A stretch of DNA of 64,000 nucleotides from Hirudinaria manillensis. Its lineage: Eukaryota > Annelida > Clitellata > Hirudinida > Hirudinidae. A program made the position numbers and the translations under genes. Location of the stretch: the NCBI GenBank assembly GCA_034509925.1, contig CM067528.1:1146501-1210500 (forward strand), given 5' to 3'. The notes under the pieces are model-generated. The model worked only from the letters and a program-made list of their open reading frames with translations. It was not told the origin of the DNA and made no database searches. Of this stretch, positions 40,024-51,519 are shown one piece after another; within the stretch, counting starts at the first letter, position 1, and each line of letters opens with the position of its first letter.

Positions 40024-41013
40024 CTTCGTTTTTCTCTTTTAAAAAACTATAAAACTATCTTTTGATTCTATATATTGAACAAGTTAAGTAGCCAGTCGAT
40101 TTTTACTCTGCAAATAATTTTTCACACGAATATTGTTGCTTAAAAGGAACAGGTGCAATTGTAAATTCCCAGGCTATTTTGAGACTTAGCTAGAATTCAA
40201 TTCATGTTTTTCAAATACTTTTTCGAGAATTTTAAACGATGCCATTTCAATGATTTGTTTTACCTTTGTTCGTTTTTCTGCGCAGATTCAATACAGGTTC
40301 TCCCTACACGTATTACATCTCAATGGAGCAGTTTAGGAAAAAATTACAGTATTCGAAAACGGCCATCATAATATTGTGATGTTATATTTTTATAAAAGTT
40401 TATTTCAATAGAAAGTCTTTTAAAATACCAACAACTAACAAAAATATAAAAAAAAACCTTTGAAAATCGTGTTTCATAAACAAATATTCCTCAAATAATT
40501 CATGACATTGAGTCAAATCATGAAATCTGTTAAATAAATAAATACATAAATGCAGTTCTTTACAATTATTAAATTGTAAAAATTAAAATAATCATTCATA
40601 GCATCTTAATAATCGTAAATTCGATTAATTATCTTGTATTTGAGATTTTGGTTACATTGTAGAGTGGCTGGTAATGACTTTTAATGAATTTATTTATTAA
40701 TCAATTATTCAATGCTCTCATCTGCAGAAGATGAAAAATAAATCGAGCAGAACTTTTATTTCCAGGATATAAAATGATGCCTCAACTTAAATAAACCTGT
40801 TAACGTTATAAATTAATTTACGTCCACGTTTCCAGTCAGAATTAAATCATTGACATGAAGTAATTATATCTTCTCCATTGATATTCTTAAAATGTAAAAG
40901 CAATTAGAAGGCTAAAAAGTCGTTTAAAGCCAGTTTTCAAAAATGCAGCAAATTTCTTATCTAGTCGAGGGAATAACAATAAACAGAAAATTATTTTAAA
41001 AAAAGTTATAATG

Positions 41014-42456
41014 TCATTCAACATTTTGGGCACTATTGAAACAGGACGGTTGTAACATATCACAGGACGGTGATGAAATATCATAGGACGGTTGTAACAT
41101 ATCACAGGACGGTGATGAAATATCACAGGATGGTGGTGAAATATCATAGGACGGTGGTGAATTTGGTGTTTCGGTAGTTGAAGGAATTGTTGGCATTAAT
41201 TCTTGAAAAAAGGAACTGTTGAGGAATTGGGATGGAGTTGGCATTTGAGGAGCCGTTGGATAGCTAGTAAATGGACTTTGACCAATGGCTTAATAGTAAA
41301 TATAATTTAATATTATTTTGAATTAATTTGTTAATTGCTGGAAAGGATAAGAAGAGCTTACCGAAATTATTCCGTTGTGGAAATGATTGATTCGCATCAT
41401 AATGAAGTGGAACACTTGTCTTCTGAATTGAAACAATTTAAAAAGCTTAAAAGCTCAATTATTTTGAGATTTTGTCTTTCTACAAAAACAAATTATATTC
41501 TTGACGATGCAGGTTTTATATTTAAATTGGATTTAATGTTTTAAAAAAATCAAATTCTTAGAGGATTTAATAACGGAGAATTCTTATCATTTTCCTATCA
41601 TTGAGAAAGTTATTTTAAAAACTCACGTCTTCATAGCAACAAGCAAAGCTGCAACAACATAAAGCAGATCCAACAATGGCAAGCACTCCTTCCGTAAGGG
41701 CCAATATCGTTAGAACGATTCCAAATGGAAGACCGATCGTATTGTACTGTTAGTCGGATTTGGATATTAGGCTTTGTTATATATGAATTAAAAATTATAA
41801 ATAAATTATAAGCCAACAAAATTATAACTTTATAACTGTTATAACTAAGAATGAATTGTTTTCCATGAACTGAATAAAATACTAATAAAGAGACAAATTA
41901 ATGTCTTGAACCATCTTATCCATCTGACGACAATGCCACCGCAACAAGATAAGTTACGGCCACAAATCAGCTTAAAAGACAGCAGTCATATCATCACCTT
42001 TCCTCAATGGAAATCAACTCACTCTTTGATTGTAATAAGAATAACCTCCAAGGTAACTCGCATCAACAACTGCCTCAGCAATTCCAAAACTTAGCACAAT
42101 TGCAGAAGCACAGGCTGCAATGATACACATTACCATCGTAGCGATTATCTGTCAAATGATAAATGAAAATGAAAATGTAATTAAATTAATTAATTGATTA
42201 ATTCATCTAATTTGCTGCATTTTCACTCTATAGTACATTCGAGAAGTAATGGGAAAATCCATCCAAATCAGCTTAAAAGACAGCAGTCATATCCCACAGC
42301 TGTCTTTTTTCCATCGATTTGTAATTAATTAATAGTTACGTAAAACATGTAAATAAATTATTTATAAATTATTATTAATTATGTACATCTATTACCTATT
42401 CATGCTCACGCCTATTGCGTTTTATAAAATGCTTATTATTATTACTATTATTATCA

Positions 42457-42499
<43 letters not shown>

Positions 42500-43268
42500 C
42501 ATTATTATTATTATTATAACAGGTACATTTATTTATAATAATAAGTTATTTATTAAAATTAGATTTCTAACCACGCATTTCCGTGAGTCTTTCTTTCCCG
42601 ACAACACTTGCAACAATCCGGCGATAAAGAACTACATATATAGTTAACAGACTTTAATAATTGTATATATATATATATATGGTTGTTATTAATTGTATAT
42701 AAATTGTAATCAGTAAAATCCATTTTATCTTAATGGATAAAGAAAAAAATAGACGCTTTTTATTATTGTTAAAAGTATGCATTAAATGCTTATTAATAAC
42801 TCTTAATAAAGTATACTTAGATAAGGAAAACCTTAAATAAAAATATTATTCAATAAAAACATTAAACCTCACACAATTAAAAAGTTGACCAACCAGCAAT
42901 CCTCCCCAAATGCCGTAAGCAATGATGCTCATAGAAAATTTATATTTGCTAAGGTCAATCAGAATACTGTTTAGGACCAAGCAGACGATCCCGATTACCA
43001 TCTGAGTATATCCAATGCCAATGGCCACTTTCCGGTTGTATTGAGGTTTCTCAGAGGCCCCGATTCCAGGATAGGATGGTTGTATGCCCTGAGGTATATT
43101 CTGAGGTATGCCCTGAGGTATACTTTGAGGTACGCCCTGGGGTACACCCTGAGGTATATTTTGAGGTACGCCCTGGGGTACACCCTGAGGTATAAACTTG
43201 GGTGCGCCCTGATAGGGCAGAGGGTGAGTTGGATATCCGGGATATGGATATGCTCCGTTCGCTTGCAT
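41014..43268 (-). CDS. CD20/MS4A-like four-TM protein 12 with repeat-bearing tails
   Basis: Predicted 338-aa four-pass protein. Exons: 42894-43268, 42572-42631, 42023-42148, 41627-41746, 41362-41422 and 41014-41288. The long N-terminus carries nine tetrapeptides of type [IV]PQ[GNS] (residues about 27-62). TM1 is IGIGYTQMVIGIVCLVLNSI; TM2 is AYGIWGGLL plus FFIAGLLQVLSGKKDSRKCV; TM3 starts IIATMVMCIIAACAS; TM4 ends CCCSFACCYED. The C-terminal tail is long and ends in about seven heptad-like PS[YC]D[IM]x[SPQ] units, with a PPSYD segment that fits a PPxY motif. The tail cysteines could be modified, but that is speculation. Recent paralogue: gene 13. Confidence 0.85.
42432..42518. repeat. (ATT)n microsatellite
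   Basis: ATT repeats with ATC variants in the intron between exons 2 and 3 of gene 12. The gene 13 intron has a much shorter run (45801-45825). Confidence 0.9.
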
Positions 43269-43994
43269 TTTAACTGAATTCTATTATTAGTAGAAATAGT
43301 TCGACAATTTTAGACAACCTTCATTCGACTGTTAACTAAGCCTTTCGACCTTCGATTCGTTTTCTCACCTAACATTGTCCGGCGCTGACTTTTAATCGGA
43401 TACTATAGTTCTTTTATAAGCTTTAAATGCTTGCCTTTGCAATTGGCTAAAGTTTTATCTCTAAATTGAAGCTCTCTATCGGAGACATCGCCAAAGTAAT
43501 TCACTCATTCAACGACTTTTTATTATTAAATATTTTTGCGCTCATTGAGCAGCTTAAAGCTGCCCATTCATCGTAACAGGTCGATGCTGCTCTTTTCTGG
43601 TTACATGTGATGACATCAATCTTTATTTTATCTTATTTGTATTTCAGGTAAAGATGTTCTACACGAACTCCATGGCTTGAATATTCGATGAGGTGATTAA
43701 GTTCAGTGAGAAATATAAACTTCCATGTCAATCCGAATTTATTGAAGATTCGATTAGTTGGCATTAATTCTTGAAAAAAGAGGTTTTTTTTATTAAATTT
43801 CATTTTGTCATTTATTTTTTGAAGTTCAGATTTTAGTAAAAACTACTAATAAATAAATTTACTACTAAACAATTAAATTACCAAAAATTAATCTTTATTG
43901 ATGAATAGAACTTGAAGTGACGAATCCTTTTTCGCATTAATTCTTTATAATCAAAATATTTTTTTAATTTTTTTAAATTTTAATTTTAACCAGA

Positions 43995-46893
43995 CATTCT
44001 TTACAATTATTAAATTGTAAAATTTAAAATAATCAATCATAGCATCTTAATAATCGTAAATTCCATTAATTATCTTGTATTTGAGATTTTGGTTACATTG
44101 TAGAGTGGCTGGTTATTGACTTTTAATGGATTTATTTATTAATCAATTATTCAATGCTCTCATCTGGAGAAGATGAAAAATAAATCGAGCAGAACTTTTA
44201 TTTCCAGTATATAAAATGATGCCTCAACTTAAATAAACCTGTTAACGTTATAAATTAATTTACGTCCACGTTTCCAGTCAGAATTAAATCATTGATATGC
44301 AGTAATTATATCTTCTCCATTGATATTCTTGAAATGTAAAAGCAATTGGAAAGCTAAAAAAAAAGTCGTTTAAAGCCAGTTTTCAAAAATGCAGCAAATT
44401 TCTTCTCCAGTCGTCGGAATAACAATAAACAGAAAATTATTTTAAAAAAAGGTATAATGTCATTCAACATTTTGGGCAGTATTGATATCATCAGACGGTG
44501 ATCAAATATCATAGGACGATTGTAATATATCATAGTACGGTGATGAAATATCATTGATCAGTGGAGATTCATCAGATATTCCAGCAATTGGTGCTTCGGG
44601 AGATGAACTGTTGAGGAATTGGGATGGAGTTGGCAATTGAGGAGCCATTGCATAAATAGTAAATGGACTTTGACCACTGGCTTAATAGTAAATATAATTT
44701 AATATCATTTTGAATTAATTTGTTCATTGATGGAAAGGATAAGAAGAGCTTACCGAAATTAATCCGTTGGGAAAATGATTGATTCGCATCATAATAAAAT
44801 GTAACACTTGTCTTCTGAATTGAAACAATTTAAAAAGCTTAAAAGCTCAATTATTCTGAGATTTTGTCTTTCTACAAAAACAAATTATATTCTTGACGAC
44901 GCATGTCTTATATTTAAATTAGATTTAATGTTTTTAAAAAATCAAATTCTTAGAGGACTTAATAACGGAGAATTCTTATCATTTTCCTATCATTGAGAAA
45001 GTTATTTTGGAAACTCACGCATTTATTGCAACAAGCAAAGCTACAACAACATAAAGCGGAACCAACAATGGCAAGCACTCCTTCCGTAAGGCCCAAGATC
45101 GCTAGAGCGCTTCCTAATGCAACACATTGTACTGTTAATCGGATTTGGATGTTAGGCTTCTACTATAAGAATGAATTGTTTTCCATGAACTGAATAAAAT
45201 ACTAATAAAGAGACAAATTAATGTCTTGAACCATCTTATCCATCTGACGACAATTGTATGTTTGATGATAGTGTCATGCCACCGCAACAAGATAAGGTAC
45301 GGCCACAAATCATCTTAAATGACCGCAGTCATATCGTCACCTTTCCTCAATGGAAATCAATCAACTCACTCTTTGATTGTAATAAGAATAACCTCTATGG
45401 TAACTCGCAGCAATAACTGCCTCAATAATGCCAAAACTTAGCACAACTGCAGAAGCACAGGCTGCTGGGATGCACATTATCATTGTAACGATTATCTGTC
45501 AAATGATAAATAAAGAAATTCGTTATGAAAAGCACTTAAATCGCTAGTTTTTCTATGGAAATGAAAATGTAATTAAATTAATTAATTGATTAATTTGTTT
45601 TATTAAAAATTCATCTAATTTGCTGCATTTTCACTCTATAGTATAATCGAGAAGTAATGGGAAAATCCATGAGAGCAGACCTTTTTCCATCAATTTATAA
45701 TAAATTAATAGTTACGTAAAACATGTAAATAAATTATTTATAAATTATTATTAATTGTGTATTATCTATTCATGCGTGAATATTGTGTTTTATAAATAGC
45801 TTATTATTATTATTATTATTATATTAAGTTACTTATTCAAATTAGATTTCTAACCATGCATTTCCGTGAATCTTTCCTTCCTGACAACACTTGCAACAAT
45901 CCGGCGATAAAGAACTGGATATATAGTTAGACTTTAGTTAATTTATAAATTAGTTTATTTTTTTAATTTATAATTAATTTAATTTATAAATTAGCTAAAT
46001 CCTATAAAATAAATACACTAAAATCCATTTTATCTTAACGGATAAAGAAAAACCTTTTTTAATAATAAGCAAATAGACGCTTTTTATTAGTGGTAAAATT
46101 ATGAATTAAATACTTATTAATAACTCTTAATAAAGTATACTTAGGAAGACCTTAAATAAAACAGTAAACCTCACACAATTAAAAATTCACCAACCAGCAA
46201 TCCTCCCCAAATGCCGTAAGCAATGCCGCTCGTAAATTCATATTTGCTAATGTCAATCAGAATACTGTTTAAGACCAAGCAGACGATCCCGATTACCATC
46301 TGAGCATATCCAATGCCAATGGCTACTTTCCGGTTGTATGGAGGTTTCTCAGAGGCCCCGATTTCAGGATAGGTTGGTTGTATGCCCTGAGGTATACTCT
46401 GAGGTATGTCCTGGGGTACATCCTGAGGTATGTCCTGGGGTATGTCCTGAGGTAGGTCCTGGGGTACATCCTGAGGTAGGTCCTGGGGTACATCCTGAGG
46501 TAGGTCCTGGGGTACATCCTGAGGAATAAACTTGGGTTCATCCTGATAAAGCAGAGGGCGAGTTGGATGTCCGGTATATGGATTTTCTCCGTTCGCTTGC
46601 ATTTTAACTGAATTCTATTATTAGTAGAAATAGTTCGACAATCTAAGACAACCTTTATTCGACTGTTAACTAAGCCTTTCGTACCTGCATTATTTTGAAT
46701 ATGAGTCGTTTTCTCACCTAACATTGTCCGGCGCTGACTTTTATTAAAGTTCTTTCTTAAGCTTTAAATGCTTTTTAAGCTTTTTTAAGCTTTGCCTTTG
46801 CAATTGGCTAAAATCTTATCTCTAAATTGAAGCTCTCTATCGGAGACATCGCCAAAGTAATTCACTCATTCAACGACTTTTTATTATTAAATA
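43995..46893. repeat. Segmental duplication B, copy 2
   Basis: Direct repeat of 40557-43535, containing gene 13. Confidence 0.9.
44502..46602 (-). CDS. CD20/MS4A-like four-TM protein 13 (duplicate of protein 12)
   Basis: Predicted about 324 aa. Exons: 46195-46602, 45855-45914, 45370-45495, 45019-45159, 44754-44814 and 44502-44680. The N-terminal tetrapeptide array has 12 units, of which ten are PQD-type, where gene 12 has PQ[GNS]; this makes the region strongly acidic. In exon 4 a net 7-bp loss near the 5' end relative to gene 12 breaks the frame if the old acceptor (exon end 45131) is used. An AG 28 bp upstream gives an in-frame exon ending at 45159 with KPNIQIRLTVQCVALGS before TM4, so that is the model used here. 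The PS[YC]D tail is cut short by an early stop at 44502. It may be functional or a recent pseudogene. Confidence 0.65.
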
Positions 46894-47682
46894 ATTTTTT
46901 AAAGAAGTATGAAAGTCTTTTGTTATTTTCATTTAGTGGATTGGTCGATTTTCCACTGAAAGCAGGACAATTTGGCTGACTAGCCCCGGGTATGAACGAT
47001 TTGTGGCGGATTTCTTCAAATATATGTCAAATGGCATCAAAATAAATCAATAAAATAATTGAAATAAATCAATTATTTTATTGATTTATAAAATAAAGAT
47101 TTATTTTAAATCAAGTTTGTTCAGATGTTTCTGAAAACTGCATGAAAAGTGATCGACATTGTTTCCATTCGAAATCACGATCCAGCTTGCATTGCTTCGA
47201 TATTGGACGACAAAAGGTGCCTCTGCCTCTGAATGAAATGACGAGCAAGCCGCTCATATGCAAATGACTCTAAATTTATTCATAATATGTTATAATATAA
47301 CTTCTGCCTTTACTGAAAAACTTAGGAACATCAGTCATTCTCGATGTCAGGTAAGTTTCCATGGTTATCATCACATCAAACATTTAAAATAATTAACTTT
47401 TTTTTTTAAATTTGATCACAAATGGGCAAACTTTAATGAAAATTTTGAAATTATACATTTATTTAAAAAATTAGAAAACATTTTTGTTTTTATTGTAGAC
47501 TTATAAATCAATCTGTTAATAACAAGACTTTATCAGAAATTCGTTTGAGGAAATTAGTATTCGTTAGAGATAAGTAAAATTTAAAACAAGCTCGACGCAG
47601 TTTTATAAATGTAAGCATAGTTACTGGTACTAAAATAATTGTTGAACCAAAGAACCAAAGTAACTTAATCCGATGCTAATTG
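46894..47682. other. Intergenic
   Basis: Upstream of duplication B copy 2. No supported gene; a possible tiny plus-strand two-exon ORF near 47258 was judged too weak. Confidence 0.45.
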
Positions 47683-48355
47683 TTAGCATCTAGGACCTGG
47701 CGGTAAGGCAATTTGTTCGGAGGCACAAGATTCTTTATCAAGTGAAAAGGAACTTGGTCGAGACGATGGAGTCGTTTGACCAGATGGTATGGCCTTATGA
47801 TCGTGTGGTGTTGTCTTCTGATCAAGCGGTACACCTTTTTCATCAGGTAGTATAGTCTCTTGAGAGGGTGGCAAGGAACGTTTATCAGGTGATAAGGCAA
47901 CAACTTGACAGCAATTTATATTTTCTAATTATTAAATAATTCATCTTACATTACAATTATTATTGTAATGCAGATATCTTACCAGGATTGGCTTCTTGTT
48001 TTATGGTCACTTGATTTGGAATAAAATAAACTGGATGAGTTTCCTCCTGATTTTCCTTTAATAAAATAAATCAAAATTAAAACATTGCGGTAAAACGCGA
48101 AGCAAATAATTTGGACTCGCAGATTGTTGTTCCTCCCCGAAATCCGTAACCAATTGGACTTGCATCAAATGCGAGCGCTCCTTTTTCGTATTTTGTGATC
48201 AAAATACCGTTTAAAATTATGAAAATTATTCAAATCAACATCTGAGTAATTCCAAAGGCAATGGCTGCTTTTAGTAAACGCCGGATTGTCTTTAAATCAA
48301 ATTCAACAGGTTGGCGTTTCTCGGATGATATATATTTGGGTGTAAAGTCAAACAT
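47683..48355 (-). pseudogene. Decayed CD20-like gene lacking exons 2-4
   Basis: An exon 1 homologue (48120-48355, ATG at 48355) contains AIAFGITQMLI at TM1, followed by an in-frame TGA (48230-48232), then a second hydrophobic segment and GYGFRGG at the IWGG position. The splice donor that should follow is gone. Only about 75 bp further on is an exon 5 homologue (47983-48046: HPVYFIPNQVTIKQEANPG) with an intact donor, and then an exon 6 homologue (47683-47903) with a 73-aa Pro/Asp/Lys-rich open tail. Exons 2, 3 and 4 are missing, so a deletion removed TM2-TM4. Confidence 0.8.
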
Positions 48356-48931
48356 TTTGATTCAGAAAATGAGAAAAATCCAAATTATATTAAAAAAAGC
48401 TAATCTTATGGATGTTTATCTGTTGTAATTGTACTTACAATGAGACAATGTATTGAACGTTGTCACATTTGTAGATGGCTCTTCATTCAATTGGCTTTCT
48501 TTAGATCTTTTCTACGAATTGTTCATTTTATGCCAATGTTTTCATATTGGAATTCCTAAGGTTTGGTCGAGTGGAACTTTTACTTGTTCCTTCGAGCTGA
48601 AAAAAAGGTATCGAGTCGCATAAATTTATCGATTTTTTTTAATATTTCAGATCAAATTTACAGAATTTAAAAATGTTTGTTGCAGGAGACTACCATAACT
48701 TATACAAACTGAGCCACTGAGTTAATTGCTACATTTTCAGGAAGGATATTAGGAAAATTACCCTTTGCATAAGATTTAAAATAGACATATGTTCGCATCT
48801 TCTGATATTAGATATATTAGATATATGAAATCAATATTTATCATAATAAAACCAGACAGTTTATTACAGTAAAAATTTATTTTAATTTTTTTTTTTTTTC
48901 CGAGGGTTTTTATGCGAGAAAAGACGGATGA

Positions 48932-50770
48932 TCAGCTTGGAGCTGCATTTCGACCCGGAACTGCAAGTAATCCTTGATAATCTGCATTTGAAAGTGACGA
49001 TTAATTTTCAATATATCGAATAAACCAAAAAAGTTAATTAAATATCGATTTTATTGAATATGTAAAGTAATGAAAAGCAACCTCGACTGTTTATTCGACA
49101 GCAATCATCAGCATCGCTTCTAACCTTAATAAATTATTGAAATAACATACAAATGACTACGAATTAAATCAATTTTATCTTGAAAAACGATGAATAAACA
49201 ATCAAAACGATTAAATAATCTGAAATTATTAAAAATGTTGGCATCGGTTTTCATCACTGAGTTTAAAAGCTGTTTTTTTTTTAATTGCAACTAGATGCTT
49301 AGTTTTAAAGATCGCAATTTCTCACTGTTGCAATTATAAATATTTATAAAAATAAATTTTATAAATAAATTTTTTAATTAATTATCAAATACTACAGTAA
49401 TAAATTTCAATAGCGATACTAACATACTTTATTCCATAGCATATCGCTCTGCAGCACCATATGGAACTGAATAAAGAAATAATCGATTCCGTGACTGCCA
49501 AAACAACCATGATTGCTCCAATTGTGATCTGTTTCTCGTTCTAGAGACGGTGGAATGCAACCACGATGTCAGCGTAAGTGATGATTTGTTTTGTTTTACA
49601 TTTTCTTTTAAAATTTAAAGTAAATTTAAGTAAATTGACCGACGAAATAACTCCTGTATCAGGCTAAGAGATGTGCAAGCTCCTGCCATCATAGTGAACA
49701 AATATTTGTTCAACGAACAAAAAAACTAACGTACAAAGCAAACTCACAAAAAAATACTCCAGTAAATCATCTAATTAAAATAGTAATTATATATTCACCA
49801 ATCAATATATTTTAACTAAAACTTGTTTGAATAATGCTTTTGCAGTTACATGTTGTTTCCACAAACTTTACAATTCCATTAATTCCTTTGAAACTCACTT
49901 CGTTGATAAACCTACAATCACTCTTTCGATACACTCCACCCGACATGTTACTCCTGATCTTCATTCTTTGACCCACAATTACCTCCAAGGTTCCGAGAGA
50001 GAATATAACAATGCTGCCAAAGGTGGCTATTGCAGATATCAGCAGCATACCAACCAGCTATTTCACGATTATATTAAATTGTTTTTCAAAAATCGTTAAA
50101 GAATGTTTTAAAAAAACTCAATATATTCAATAATTATTAAAGAATTACCAAAAATATGTTCGGAGTTCTCCGTGCAGATGTTAAAGTCAGTAGGCCAGTA
50201 CTAAAGATCTGTAAAAAAATAAATAATGTAATAAAGATAATTCGTTTTAATTTAATGATTGATGCAATGTCAAGCAATTTTATTTTAACAGTAAATTTAA
50301 AAAACTTTCGATTAAAAAAAAAACTGTTAAAATTGTGTTGCCGTTGTTATATTGTAAAATAATCTGAGAAATGTAAATAACGACTTTGGTACTAGGACGA
50401 AATAATTTTTTTTTTAAATTTTTATTTAATCAATAACTTTGAAATTCCGGTCAAAGTATTCACGCAACAAACCAACCATTAAGCCGCCCCATATGCCGTA
50501 ACAAACATGACTTGGAGACTGCCTGGATACATTCGTTCCGAGCAAAACACTATTTAAGGTCAGGCAGGAAATTCCAATCACTTTCTGAACGATTCCAAGG
50601 ACTTTGGCCACTCTCTGGTCATATTTTACTGGCTGGAACGGGTTCATGACCCCAGTTTGGCTCGGCTCATTGGCTTGGAAATGTGTTGTTCCATTTTCTA
50701 GAACTTCATTTTCCTGTTCTCTCACCTGATCTCCATTCCATCTGAATTCCTCGTCTATTGGAGCATTCAT
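48932..50770 (-). CDS. CD20/MS4A-like four-TM protein 14
   Basis: Predicted 240-aa four-pass protein. Exons: 50477-50770, 50149-50208, 49899-50057, 49424-49540, 49082-49124 and 48932-48981. The N-terminus is acidic and Asn/Gln-rich with no Pro array. TM1 is VLGIVQKVIGISCLTLNSVL; the TM2 motif is CYGIWGGLM; exon 2 is IFSTGLLTLTSARRTPNIFL. TM3 starts LVGMLLISAIATFGS. The loop is long and basic (GQRMKIRSNMSGGVYRKSD). TM4 ends WCCRAICYG. The small exons 5 and 6 are the least certain; the junction yields DYQGLLAVPG, matching the YQALVG start of the gene 2 tail. Confidence 0.75.
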
Positions 50771-51519
50771 CTGAAACAGTCAATCACTTTCGTATATACT
50801 TTTATTTTATATTAAAAATTGTTTATGTGGTTTTATTGAAGAATTTATGACTACCTCTATCGTGAAATGCTTTTCCTTCATATTCAAATAATACCAATTA
50901 AAACTACTATTAATACTAATTAAACTATCTAAAAACTTTATTAAATGTGATTTATATAAAAAAAATTCAAATATAAAATATAAATACAAATAGCAAAAAG
51001 TGTAGACGTACCTTCGATCAAACTCGACAAGAACTTTAACAAGATCCTATGAAAATGTTTACCTTAAAAGGCACTTTAGAAGCCAACTTTCTTTAGAAGA
51101 CTTAATTCGTTGCCTCTTCATTAGACTAAACTCTAATTTAAAACTATTACAATGAATTCCAATTATAATTTCACTGGTAATTAATAGCGCTGAACGAAAA
51201 ACAAAACGAAAGTGGCCAGACTTGGGTTGTTTAAACATAATTTTTGTCTGCCCAGGTTAAATTAAAAAATAAATTATTTTTGTAATGGTTTGCAAATCAT
51301 TTATTTTACAAAGCTCAAAAGAACTCCTCCTAATTTTTAAAGTCTCTCCATCATGGATAACCACGGGACCACGGAAATCGATAAACGTAACCAAACAATA
51401 TCAACTGAGTGCGGTCGACATTTCAAATATAATAACAAAAAAGATCCGAAAATCAATTTTAATAAGAGTTTTTTTTTTCTAGTAATTTCAGTTTGTATTT
51501 CGATTACACTCTGGAACAT

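Larger units (their letters stand above)
37926..40555. repeat. Segmental duplication A, copy 2
   Basis: Direct repeat of 30480-33490, containing gene 11. Differs by two internal deletions and by the LINE at 39069-39496. Confidence 0.9.
40557..43535. repeat. Segmental duplication B, copy 1
   Basis: Contains gene 12 and about 450 bp downstream. Recurs in direct orientation at 43995-46893 with gene 13. Confidence 0.9.

Noticed and set aside
42260..42310. Possible small mobile element (repeat of about 35 bp seen also near 41965)
   Set aside because: Looks like a local micro-duplication; no ends or target duplication.
47258..47500. Possible plus-strand two-exon secreted peptide (start MQMTLNLFIICYNITS, end CQTYKSIC)
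   Set aside because: Only 37 codons, no promoter or poly(A) signal and one possible splice; too likely to be chance in AT-rich DNA.
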